5,331 bases of DNA, from NCBI RefSeq assembly GCF_001557215.1, contig NZ_LSJM01000109.1, positions 1-5,331 on the forward strand, given 5' to 3'. The DNA is from Sphingomonas sp. CCH9-E2. Its GTDB lineage: Bacteria > Pseudomonadota > Alphaproteobacteria > Sphingomonadales > Sphingomonadaceae. Below, piece by piece: positions 1-5,331 of the stretch. The notes under the pieces are model-generated. The model saw nothing but the letters and a program-made list of their open reading frames with translations, was not told where the DNA came from and did no database searches. Numbering within the stretch: position 1 is the first letter of the stretch; every line of letters begins with the position of its first letter. The position numbers were made by a program, and so were the translations under genes.

Positions 1-36
1 CCCCTAGCCCCCCCTTCAGGGAGGGGAACTAAGGGG
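1..36 (-). terminator. Imperfect C/G-rich hairpin after bioA, probable operon terminator
   Basis: The outer arms are CCCCTAG (1-7) and CTAAGGGG (29-36). The inner arms are a run of C at 8-14 and GGGAGGGG at 19-26, around a TTCA loop, with one mismatch or bulge. The structure starts one base past the bioA stop codon, where an operon terminator is expected for leftward transcription. No T-run is visible, since the window ends at base 1, so intrinsic termination is inferred rather than shown. The nested CCCCTAG...CTAAGGGG layout resembles dispersed palindromes common in sphingomonad intergenic DNA, so it may be a repeat copy that also serves as a terminator. Confidence 0.55.
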
Positions 37-37
37 C

Positions 38-1279
38 CTAGAGCCTGTCCACCGCCTCCCCGATCACGGCATACACCCGCGCCAGGTCATCGTCCGCGAT
101 GCTGTAGGGCGGCATGACGTAGACCGTGTTGCCGAGCGGGCGGAGCAGCACGTCGCGCTCGCGGAAGAACGCCATCAGCCGTGGGCCGAGTGCCGACATG
201 TAGCTGCCCGCGCGGTCCTCCAGCTCCATCGCGACGATCGTGCCGAGCTGGCGAAGGTTGCTGACGCGAGGTGCCAGCGGGGCGCTCAGCTCCGCCTGAC
301 GGCGGGCGAGTCCATCGATCCGCTCCAGCACCGGCTCGTCGCGCCAGATCGACAGGTTCGCCACCGCCGCCGCGCAGGCGATCGGGTTGGCGGTGTAGCT
401 GGACGAGTGGAAGAACATGCGCGACCGGTCTTCGCTCAGGTGCGAGGCGAAGATTTCCTCGGTCGCCAGCGTGACGGCGAGCGGGAGCGATCCGCCGGTC
501 AGCCCCTTAGACAGGCACAGCAGGTCGGGGACCACGCCCGCCTGTTCGCACGCCAGTAGCGTGCCGGTGCGGCCCCAGCCGGTCATCACCTCATCCGCGA
601 TGAACAGCGCGCCATGCGCCGCGCACAGCTCCCGCATCGCGCGCAGCACGTGCGGCGGATAGATCAACATGCCCCCGGCGCCCAGGATCAGCGGCTCGAT
701 GATCAGCGCCGCCGGGCGCGCGCGGCAACAGGCCTCCAGCGCGTCGAGCGTCGCCTGCTCCGCCCCCTCGGCAGGGAATGGGATGACATCGACATCGAAC
801 AGCAAAGGCGCATAACTCTTGTTGAACACGCCGCGCGCGCCGACCGACATGCCGCCGATCGTGTCGCCATGATAGCTGCCCTGCATCACCACGATCCGAC
901 TGCGATCCTCGCCGCGATTGGCGAAATGGCCGAGCGCCATCTTGAGCGCGACCTCGACACTGGTCGATCCGCTGTCGGAGAAGAAGACGCGGGTCAGCGC
1001 GGGCGGCATGATTGCGGTGAGATCACGCGCCAGCGTTTCGGCGGGTTCATGCGTCCAGCCGGCGAAGATCAGCTGGTCGAGCCGCTCCGCCTGCGCGCGG
1101 ATCGCCGCGATGATGCGCGGGTGGCAATGGCCGTGCGTCGTCACCCACCAAGACGAGATGGCGTCGATCACGCGGCGGCCATCGGCGGTGTGCAGGATCG
1201 CGCCTTCCGCGCGCGTGACCAGCGGCACCGGCTCATTGAGGCCATGCTGGGTAAAGGGATGCCAGACGGGTGACGTCAT
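38..1279 (-). CDS. bioA: Adenosylmethionine-8-amino-7-oxononanoate aminotransferase (DAPA synthase)
   Basis: This PLP-dependent class III aminotransferase converts KAPA to 7,8-diaminopelargonic acid in the cytoplasm, the third-last step of biotin synthesis. The protein is 413 residues, close to the E. coli length of 429. Visible motifs are WHPFTQ near residues 6-11, [10 protein letters not shown] (42-51), the phosphate-binding SDSGS (101-105), SYHGDT (135-140), [13 protein letters not shown] (227-239), the Schiff-base lysine K258 in LSKGLTGG, and LRPLGN (379-384) with the probable substrate carboxylate arginine R380. The ATG overlaps the bioD stop (ATGA), making this the last gene of the operon, followed at once by a hairpin. 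The start is supported by the overlap and by the N-terminal WHPFT motif; the ribosome binding site is weak, consistent with translational coupling. E. coli BioA has Tyr17 where this protein has Phe9, and HGPTFMGNP where this has HSSSYTANP (291-299), so the amino donor is assumed rather than proven to be S-adenosylmethionine. Confidence 0.97.
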   Translation of the reverse strand: MTSPVWHPFTQHGLNEPVPLVTRAEGAILHTADGRRVIDAISSWWVTTHGHCHPRIIAAIRAQAERLDQLIFAGWTHEPAETLARDLTAIMPPALTRVFFSDSGSTSVEVALKMALGHFANRGEDRSRIVVMQGSYHGDTIGGMSVGARGVFNKSYAPLLFDVDVIPFPAEGAEQATLDALEACCRARPAALIIEPLILGAGGMLIYPPHVLRAMRELCAAHGALFIADEVMTGWGRTGTLLACEQAGVVPDLLCLSKGLTGGSLPLAVTLATEEIFASHLSEDRSRMFFHSSSYTANPIACAAAVANLSIWRDEPVLERIDGLARRQAELSAPLAPRVSNLRQLGTIVAMELEDRAGSYMSALGPRLMAFFRERDVLLRPLGNTVYVMPPYSIADDDLARVYAVIGEAVDRL

Positions 1280-1878
1280 GCGATCGGCCCGAGATCGAGC
1301 TGCGCCGCCGCCGCGCGCAGGCTGTCCGGGGTCAGGGGGTCGAGGCGCGGCAGACGGCCGAGCGAGGCGACGCGGCCCATGGCGCAGATCGTCGCCTGGC
1401 TGTCGGGCACTTCATCGCCGGAAAACAGGATGCCGGCCACGCGCACACCCCTCGCGCGTAGCACTTCGATCGTCATCAGGCTGTGGTTGATCGTGCCGAG
1501 CGCGGTGCGGGCGACGATGACCACCGGCAGGCCCCAGCGCGCGAACAGATCGGCGTAGAGCAGGTCGCGGGTCACCGGCACCAGCGCGCCCCCCGCCCCT
1601 TCGATCACCAGCCGCCCCGCCGGTGGCGTCAGGCGCGCGGGGTCGATGGTGACGCCATCGATCTCCGCCGCGCGGTGCGGCGAGCAGGGGGTTTCGAGGA
1701 AATAGGCTTCGGGCAGCGTGTCCACCCCGGCCAGCCGCGCGACCGCCTCCCGGTCGCTCTCCGCCTCTTCGCGCCCGGCCTGCACCGGCTTCCAATAGGT
1801 CGCGCCCAGCCGCCAGGCGAGCGCCGCCGACGCGACGGTCTTGCCCACCCCGGTATCGGTGCCGGTGACGACGATCAT
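1276..1878 (-). CDS. bioD: ATP-dependent dethiobiotin synthetase
   Basis: The enzyme closes the ureido ring of dethiobiotin from DAPA, CO2 and ATP, as a cytoplasmic homodimer in the known family. The protein is 200 residues, somewhat shorter than E. coli BioD (about 225). The N-terminus opens directly into the P-loop GTDTGVGKT (6-14, with K13 and T14). It is followed by YWKPVQAG (28-35), whose K30 corresponds to the catalytic lysine, then SD (41-42), the [11 protein letters not shown] motif (91-101) with the Mg-binding glutamate E93, and the [10 protein letters not shown] motif (125-134). All expected active-site motifs are intact. It overlaps bioF upstream and bioA downstream by four bases each (ATGA). 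The start is fixed by that overlap and by the P-loop being only five residues in. Confidence 0.97.
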   Translation of the reverse strand: MIVVTGTDTGVGKTVASAALAWRLGATYWKPVQAGREEAESDREAVARLAGVDTLPEAYFLETPCSPHRAAEIDGVTIDPARLTPPAGRLVIEGAGGALVPVTRDLLYADLFARWGLPVVIVARTALGTINHSLMTIEVLRARGVRVAGILFSGDEVPDSQATICAMGRVASLGRLPRLDPLTPDSLRAAAAQLDLGPIA

Positions 1879-2984
1879 GCCAATGCCTCTGCCAGTGAAT
1901 CAATATCCTGCGCGGTGACGTTGAGCGTCAGCGTGATGCGCAACCGCGCGGTGCCCGGCGCGACCGTGGGCGGACGGATGCCGCGCACGTCGAAGCCGCG
2001 CGCCTGCACCGCTGCTGCCCGCGCCATCGTGGCTGTGTCGTCGCCAATGATCAGCGGGAGGATCTGCGTCCCCGTCGGCGTCACGCCATGGGGGGCGAGT
2101 GTGGTTTCGGCATGGGCGATCAGCGCGTGGAGCCGCGCGCGCCGCTCCGGCTCCTCCGCCACGATGCGCAGCGCCGCGCGGACCGCGCTCGCGAGCAAGG
2201 GCGAGGGCGCGGTCGAGAAGATGAAAGGGCGCGCGCGGTTGATCAGGAAATCGATCAGCACGCGCGGGCCGGTGACCAGCGCGCCCTGACACCCCAGCGC
2301 CTTGCCGCAGGTGTGGAGCGCGACGACATTCTCGGCACCCTCGAGCTGCTCCGCCAGCCCGCGTCCGTTCGTGCCCCACACGCCAGTGGCATGCGCCTCA
2401 TCGATCAGCAGCATGGCGTCATGTCGCGCCGCCACTGCTGCGAAGTCCGCGACGGGCGCGCAATCGCCATCCATCGAATAGAGCGTCTCGAACGCGATCC
2501 AGGGCGTACCTTTACCCCCACCGGAGCGCCAGACGCGGATCGCGTCGTCCACCGCCTGCGGATCGTTATGCCCTGCCACCACGGCCGGGGCGCGGGCGAG
2601 GCGCAGACCGTCATGCATGCTGGCATGGATCATGGCGTCATGGATGATCAGGTCGTCGGGCTGGGGCAGCGTCGCCAGCAGCGCGACATTGGCGGCAAAG
2701 CCGGTGGCGAAATAGAGGCATGCCTCCGCGCCAAACAGCGTGGCGGCTGCGGCCTCCAGCGCCGCAATCTCAGGATCGTTGCCGCGCAGCAGCCGCGATC
2801 CGCCCGACCCCACCGCGACACCGCGCTCGACCGCATCGGCCACGGCATCGCGCAGCCGCGGGTCATTGGCGAGGCCGAGATAGTCGTTCGACGCAAAGTC
2901 CAGCCCGGTGCGCGGGCTCAGCGACCGCAGCCGCCCGGCCCGCTCCAGCCGGTTCAGATCGTCGTGGTGAAAGCTTGGCGTCAT
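1875..2984 (-). CDS. bioF: 8-amino-7-oxononanoate synthase (KAPA synthase)
   Basis: This PLP enzyme of the alpha-oxoamine synthase family condenses L-alanine with a pimeloyl thioester, releasing CO2 and making KAPA, the first committed step toward the biotin rings. The protein is 369 residues (family about 380-390). Motifs are [10 protein letters not shown] (30-39), [10 protein letters not shown] (59-68), [12 protein letters not shown] (115-126) with the PLP-stacking H120, the ETLYSMDGD region (166-174), [11 protein letters not shown] (194-204) with D195 and H198, the Schiff-base lysine K228 in HTCGKALG, and the C-terminal [16 protein letters not shown] segment (337-352). The reading frame stays open 78 codons upstream, but that part is an Arg/Ala-rich shadow of the neighbouring lyase gene. 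The ATG at 2984 is preferred because it overlaps the lyase stop as ATGA and leaves a normal family N-terminus. Confidence 0.97.
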   Translation of the reverse strand: MTPSFHHDDLNRLERAGRLRSLSPRTGLDFASNDYLGLANDPRLRDAVADAVERGVAVGSGGSRLLRGNDPEIAALEAAAATLFGAEACLYFATGFAANVALLATLPQPDDLIIHDAMIHASMHDGLRLARAPAVVAGHNDPQAVDDAIRVWRSGGGKGTPWIAFETLYSMDGDCAPVADFAAVAARHDAMLLIDEAHATGVWGTNGRGLAEQLEGAENVVALHTCGKALGCQGALVTGPRVLIDFLINRARPFIFSTAPSPLLASAVRAALRIVAEEPERRARLHALIAHAETTLAPHGVTPTGTQILPLIIGDDTATMARAAAVQARGFDVRGIRPPTVAPGTARLRITLTLNVTAQDIDSLAEALA

Positions 2985-3817
2985 GCCACTCCCGCGCGGG
3001 CGAGCAGCGCGCGCGCCTGTTTCAGGTGCGGCGCGTCGATCATCTTGCCGTCGAGCTGAAGCGCCCCCGCGCCCGGATTGGCGGCGAAGGCGGCGACGAC
3101 GGCCTGCGCATGCGCGATGGCGGCTTCGGACGGGGTGAAGGCAGCGTTGATCACCGGCACCTGCGCCGGGTGGATCGCCATCATGCCGGTAAAGCCGTCG
3201 CGCATCGCCCGCGCGCAATAGGCGGCGAGGCCATCGAGGTTGCGGAAATCGGGATAGACGGTCTCGATCGGCGCGACCCCGGCGGCGTGCGCGCCGAACA
3301 GGGTAAGGCCGCGGATCATCTCATAGGGCGGGGTGTAGCGTCCGTCCGCCTCACGCGACGACTGCGCGCCGATCGCGGCGGGCAGATCCTCCGCCCCCCA
3401 GGTGATCCCGGCGAGGCGCGGCGAGCAGCCGGTATAGCTGCCGAGGCCGAAGATCGCGGCGGGCGTTTCGGTTGCGATCGGCAGGATGCGCGCGGCCACG
3501 CCAGCGAGCATCGCGTCGAGCGCGGCGACATCCTGCCCGCTCGCCGATTTGGGCAGCACGATGCCGTCGGCGCCGCGCGCGGCGGCAAGGTCGTCCTGCG
3601 TCATGCCGCTGTCGAGCGGGTTGATGCGGACCCACAGCGCCGGGCCGCTGTGCTGTTTAGCCAGGAACGCCGCCACCGCCGCGCGCGCGTCGCCCTTGCG
3701 CTCTGGCGTCACCGAATCCTCAAGGTCCAGGATCAGCGCATCGGCAGCGCTGGCCAGCGCCTTTTCCATCCGGTCGGGCCGGTCACCGGGGACGAACAAC
3801 AGCGAACGCAGGCGCAT
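2981..3817 (-). CDS. CoA-ester lyase, CitE-like (HpcH/HpaI aldolase/citrate lyase beta family)
   Basis: The protein is 278 residues and has the full CitE-like TIM-barrel signature: SLLFVPGDRPDRMEKAL (5-21), LILDLEDSVTPERK (28-41), VRINPLDSG (63-71) with the CoA-ester-binding R64, DGIVLPKS (84-91), IATETP (114-119) with metal ligand E117, ITWGAEDL (138-145) with metal ligand D144, MMAIHPAQV (212-220) and DGKMID (256-261). The family includes citrate lyase beta chains, malyl-CoA and citramalyl-CoA lyases and malyl-CoA thioesterases; the substrate cannot be chosen from sequence alone. No citrate lyase alpha or gamma gene is adjacent, so a citrate lyase complex is unlikely. It is the first gene of the biotin operon and its stop overlaps bioF. 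The start at 3817 has a good ribosome binding site and begins just before the conserved LLFVPG strand; an upstream extension to 4024 would translate the intergenic palindrome and is rejected. Confidence 0.9.
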   Translation of the reverse strand: MRLRSLLFVPGDRPDRMEKALASAADALILDLEDSVTPERKGDARAAVAAFLAKQHSGPALWVRINPLDSGMTQDDLAAARGADGIVLPKSASGQDVAALDAMLAGVAARILPIATETPAAIFGLGSYTGCSPRLAGITWGAEDLPAAIGAQSSREADGRYTPPYEMIRGLTLFGAHAAGVAPIETVYPDFRNLDGLAAYCARAMRDGFTGMMAIHPAQVPVINAAFTPSEAAIAHAQAVVAAFAANPGAGALQLDGKMIDAPHLKQARALLARAGVA

Positions 3818-3824
3818 CGGATTT

Positions 3825-3830
3825 CCTCTC
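3825..3830 (-). promoter_or_regulatory. Shine-Dalgarno site of the CitE-like gene
   Basis: On the minus strand GAGAGG lies seven bases before the ATG at 3817. It decides the start of the lyase gene. It is the only strong ribosome binding site in the four-gene operon; the downstream genes begin at ATGA overlaps and probably rely on coupling. Confidence 0.8.
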
Positions 3831-3850
3831 TCGTGCCCCGCGCCATGCCT

Positions 3851-3870
3851 TTGCCGCGCGCTGACGGCAA
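3851..3870. promoter_or_regulatory. Inverted repeat TTGCCG-N8-CGGCAA, possible operator or leader hairpin
   Basis: Perfect 6-base arms TTGCCG (3851-3856) and CGGCAA (3865-3870) flank an 8-base spacer. The element sits about 20 bases upstream of the operon's ribosome binding site, in the divergent intergenic region. Its position fits a repressor site or a leader hairpin for the lyase-bioFDA transcript. It does not match the alphaproteobacterial BioR box (TTATMKATAA as I recall it). Six-base arms arise easily by chance in GC-rich DNA, so this is only a candidate. Confidence 0.3.
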
Positions 3871-3885
3871 GGGTGGCATCCAACC

Positions 3886-3911
3886 AATCCTCCCCCGCCA
3901 GGGGGAGGATT
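3886..3911. repeat. Perfect 11-bp palindrome with 4-base loop, probable dispersed intergenic element
   Basis: The arms are AATCCTCCCCC (3886-3896) and GGGGGAGGATT (3901-3911), with loop GCCA. The stem is perfect and would form a very stable hairpin on either strand. It lies between two divergently read genes, so it is badly placed to end either transcript. It resembles short C/G-rich palindromes found in many copies between genes in sphingomonads and other alphaproteobacteria; the copy number in this genome cannot be seen from one window. Confidence 0.7.
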
Positions 3912-3914
3912 ATT
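3909..3914 (-). promoter_or_regulatory. Candidate -10 element for the lyase-bioFDA operon
   Basis: The minus strand reads AATAAT here, a five-of-six match to TATAAT, and it partly overlaps the right arm of the palindrome. No convincing -35 hexamer lies 16-18 bases upstream. Transcription from it would give a leader of roughly 80 bases that includes most of the palindrome. This is a weak prediction. Confidence 0.2.
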
Positions 3915-4008
3915 GGCGCTGGACGCATAAAGCGAGGTGGCTGCAGACGAGCTATTGCGGACCGGGACGGCGACGTCATACGCATACCTCGTCCGCTCGC
4001 GAGGCCAT

Positions 4009-4014
4009 AGGAGG
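4009..4014 (+). promoter_or_regulatory. Consensus Shine-Dalgarno AGGAGG of the small membrane protein gene
   Basis: AGGAGG is followed eight bases later by the ATG at 4023, an ideal arrangement. It decides the start: the in-frame GTG at 4014 overlaps the ribosome binding site itself and so is not the start. A possible weak promoter lies upstream (TTGCGG at 3955-3960 and CATACG at 3977-3982, 16 bases apart), but I would not rely on it. Confidence 0.8.
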
Positions 4015-4022
4015 TGCGACGC

Positions 4023-4202
4023 ATGACTGAACGATCAACGCTTATGCTATCCCTAATAGCGCTCTACTTGGGGTCGAGCATTCCGGAGAAAGCGGGAGAA
4101 GGGGTATTTTACGCTATCCTCGGACTCGGCTGGGCAGTCTATCTTGTCTGGACAGTTGTTGCCTGGCGTCGCGGTGAGAAGATCTTTATCTGGCAGCAAT
4201 GA
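4023..4202 (+). CDS. Small hydrophobic, probably membrane protein of unknown function
   Basis: The protein has 59 residues and I do not recognise its family. Residues 6-20 form a short hydrophobic stretch (TLMLSLIALYLGSSI). A charged turn follows (PEKAGEG, 21-27), then a strong transmembrane segment at 28-48 rich in aromatic residues, then RRGEK and a polar tail ending in WQQ. By the positive-inside rule the C-terminus should be cytoplasmic. The evidence that this is a real gene is the consensus ribosome binding site at ideal spacing, a membrane-like residue pattern, and a stop just before the convergent regulator gene. Base use stands out: by hand count 33 of 59 codons end in G or C, against 34 of the first 40 bioF codons, and it uses codons rare in such genomes (CTA, ATA, TCA, GTA). 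That may mean recent transfer or relaxed codon selection. No function is assigned. Confidence 0.72.
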   Translation: MTERSTLMLSLIALYLGSSIPEKAGEGVFYAILGLGWAVYLVWTVVAWRRGEKIFIWQQ

Positions 4203-4282
4203 AGTGAGTGCGCTCCCCCGTCCGCTTCCCACACACCGTACGCTGTCCAGTCATCGCCCTAAAAGCGGTCCTCGATAGCCCC
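4203..4282. other. Short intergenic gap between convergent genes, weak terminator candidate
   Basis: These 80 bases separate the stops of two converging genes. On the minus strand, AAGCGG within the end of the regulator gene (4295-4300) can pair with CCGCTT (4263-4268), followed by TT at 4261-4262 and then AGGG. The loop is 26 bases and the T-run short, so it is a poor intrinsic terminator. I see no good terminator for the plus-strand small gene. Confidence 0.25.
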
Positions 4283-4813
4283 CTAGCGCACCGGCCGCTT
4301 CTCCAGCTTCCGCGCCAGCGTGCGTCGGTGCATCCCCAGCCGGCGTGCGGCTTCGGAGATGTTGAAGTCGGTCTCGACCAACGTCTGGTGGATATGCTCC
4401 CACTCGACCGTCTTGATCGATGAGGTGCGGCCGTCGACCGGCGCGTCAACATCGCCGTCGACGCGCGCGAACGCGGCCTCGATATCGTCGGTGTTCGATG
4501 GCTTGGCGAGATAGTGGTTCGCGCCGAGCTTGATCGCCTCGACCGCCGTCGCGATGCTGGCGAAGCCGGTGAGGACGACGATCTTCATGTCCGCATCGCT
4601 CGCCCGCAGCGTCTGCACGCACGCCAGCCCCGATGCGCCGCCCAGCTTCAGGTCGACCACCGCGAAATCCGGCGCGTGGTCGGCCAGCAGCGCCGCCAGC
4701 TCGTCATGGTTCGCCGCCCACAGCACGGTATAGTCGCGCCGCTCGAACGAGCGTTTGAGCGTCCGCGCGAATGCCTCGTCATCCTCGACGATGATCAGCA
4801 GCCGCGCGCTCAT
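4283..4813 (-). CDS. regA: RegA/PrrA/ActR-family redox response regulator
   Basis: This two-domain response regulator would be the DNA-binding partner of the kinase encoded just upstream. The protein is 176 residues (R. capsulatus RegA is about 184). The receiver domain (about 5-115) has the acidic pair D11/D12, phosphoacceptor D54 in VVDLKLGG, T82 in LTGF and K104 in YLAKPS. The C-terminal Fis-type helix-turn-helix (about 138-172) contains WEHIHQTL and NISEAARRLGMHRRTLARKL, which is diagnostic of the RegA family. In known members this system controls photosynthesis, respiration, carbon and nitrogen fixation genes in response to redox state; the targets here are unknown. Its start overlaps the kinase stop (ATGA). 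The linker (about 118-134) is acidic and has one proline, lacking the multi-proline hinge typical of RegA. The gene symbol follows the family; prrA or actR would serve equally. Confidence 0.93.
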   Translation of the reverse strand: MSARLLIIVEDDEAFARTLKRSFERRDYTVLWAANHDELAALLADHAPDFAVVDLKLGGASGLACVQTLRASDADMKIVVLTGFASIATAVEAIKLGANHYLAKPSNTDDIEAAFARVDGDVDAPVDGRTSSIKTVEWEHIHQTLVETDFNISEAARRLGMHRRTLARKLEKRPVR

Positions 4814-5331
4814 CGCGGTGCCGCCATCGCCAGCGCCGCGAGTGGCAGGACGATCCGCACCCGCGCACCGCCGTCCAGCCGGTTTTCCGCGCTTGCCTCC
4901 CCGCCCAGCTTGCGCAGGACGTTGACCAGCAGGAACAGGCCGAGGCCCCCGCCCGGCTTGCCCTTGGTCGAGCGATAGGGCTGGCCGAAGGTGGCGAGGA
5001 TTTCGGGCGCGAAGCCGGTGCCGCGATCGGCGATCTCGATCACCAGCGCGTCCCCCTCGCGCAGCGCGGCCAGGGTCACGGTGCCGGGCGACACCTCGAT
5101 CGCATTGTCGATGACGTTGCCGATCACCTGGCGCAGCGCCGGATCGGACACGATGGTCACGTCTGCGCCGAAGCGGTCGTCGAAGTCGAGCGTGCCGGGG
5201 AGCAGGCTGGCGCGATAATCGGCGACGATGTCGGTGAGGAAGCGGCGCACGCTGGTCACTTCGGGCGCGACGCCGCGCGCCTCGCCCGCCGACATCAGGA
5301 TGCCGCGCCTCAGGGACGATTCCGAACTGCA
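4810..5331 (-). CDS. regB: RegB/PrrB/ActS-family redox sensor histidine kinase, C-terminal part (5' end beyond window)
   Basis: Only the last 173 codons are present. The frame remains open to base 5331, so the true start lies outside; the internal ATG at 5295 is not the start, because residues before it (ending SSLRRGILMSAGEARG) continue as expected kinase sequence. The visible part is the end of the dimerisation helices and the HATPase_c domain. It includes the N box (RQVIGNVIDNAIEVSPG), the G1 box IADRGTGFAP, the FGQPYRSTKGKPGGGLGLFL segment with the F and G2 boxes, and a C-terminal GARVRIVLPLAAL strand. The layout around FGQPYRST and GLGLFL matches RegB-type kinases. The phosphorylated histidine, quinone-binding region and membrane helices are not in the window. 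In the family the kinase senses quinone or redox state at the inner membrane and phosphorylates RegA, which fits the four-base overlap with the regulator gene. Confidence 0.88.
   Translation of the reverse strand, partial: CSSESSLRRGILMSAGEARGVAPEVTSVRRFLTDIVADYRASLLPGTLDFDDRFGADVTIVSDPALRQVIGNVIDNAIEVSPGTVTLAALREGDALVIEIADRGTGFAPEILATFGQPYRSTKGKPGGGLGLFLLVNVLRKLGGEASAENRLDGGARVRIVLPLAALAMAAPR

Noticed and set aside
2088..3059. Plus-strand open frame (323 codons) opposite bioF
   Set aside because: Its composition is that of an antisense shadow (Arg, Gln, His rich). It has no recognisable domain, and bioF on the other strand explains the region fully.
2985..3218. N-terminal extension of bioF by 78 codons
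   Set aside because: The extra sequence is a frame-shifted reading of the lyase C-terminus, Arg-rich and unlike any BioF N-terminus. The ATGA overlap start is far better.
3987..4004. CCTCG...CGAGG inverted repeat upstream of the small gene
   Set aside because: It has five-base arms with an 8-base loop in GC-rich DNA, with no supporting context. It is easily due to chance.
4014..4022. GTG start three codons upstream for the small membrane protein
   Set aside because: The GTG overlaps the AGGAGG sequence that positions the ribosome for the ATG at 4023.
3818..4024. N-terminal extension of the lyase frame to 4024
   Set aside because: It would translate through the intergenic palindrome and overlap the small gene's ribosome binding site. 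The start at 3817 has its own good ribosome binding site and matches the family N-terminus.
2720..4030. Long plus-strand open frame (436 codons) opposite bioF and the lyase gene
   Set aside because: The product is an Arg/Ala/His-rich low-complexity translation with no motifs. It lies antisense to two well-supported genes and is a typical shadow frame in high-GC DNA.
4514..4978. Plus-strand open frame across the regulator and kinase genes
   Set aside because: It is antisense to the well-supported RegA/RegB-type pair and its product has no family motifs.

Overview
The window looks like chromosomal DNA from a high-GC alphaproteobacterium, most likely a sphingomonad (Sphingomonas or relative). 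The basis is strongly GC-rich third codon positions, a RegB/RegA-type redox two-component pair, a bioF-bioD-bioA cluster, and C/G-rich intergenic palindromes of the kind common in sphingomonads. The taxonomic call is inference from style and content; no rRNA or other marker is present.

Left two thirds (1-3817, minus strand): four genes read leftward in the order citE-like lyase, bioF, bioD, bioA. All three junctions are 4-base ATGA stop/start overlaps, so this is a tightly coupled operon. BioF (pimeloyl-thioester + Ala to KAPA), BioA (KAPA to DAPA) and BioD (DAPA to dethiobiotin) are three consecutive late steps of biotin synthesis; biotin synthase (bioB) and the pimelate-forming genes are not in the window. 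The first gene is a CoA-ester lyase of the CitE/HpcH family with no established biotin role. An imperfect C/G-rich hairpin directly after bioA (1-36) probably ends the transcript.

Middle (3818-4022): a divergent intergenic region of about 205 bases. It holds a strong ribosome binding site for the lyase gene, a 6-base inverted repeat that could be an operator, a perfect 11-bp-stem palindrome resembling a dispersed repeat, and a textbook Shine-Dalgarno sequence for a small plus-strand gene.

Right (4023-5331): a 59-residue hydrophobic small protein (plus strand) with clearly lower GC and different codon use from everything around it. It faces a convergent minus-strand pair: a RegA/PrrA/ActR-type response regulator and the C-terminal ATPase part of its RegB/PrrB/ActS-type sensor kinase, whose N-terminus lies beyond the window. 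The two are also coupled by an ATGA overlap.

Most of the window is conventional. The least explained items are the small membrane protein gene, the lyase at the head of the biotin operon, and some deviations from family norms in BioA and the RegB/RegA pair. I saw no CRISPR, tRNA, rRNA or transposase gene.
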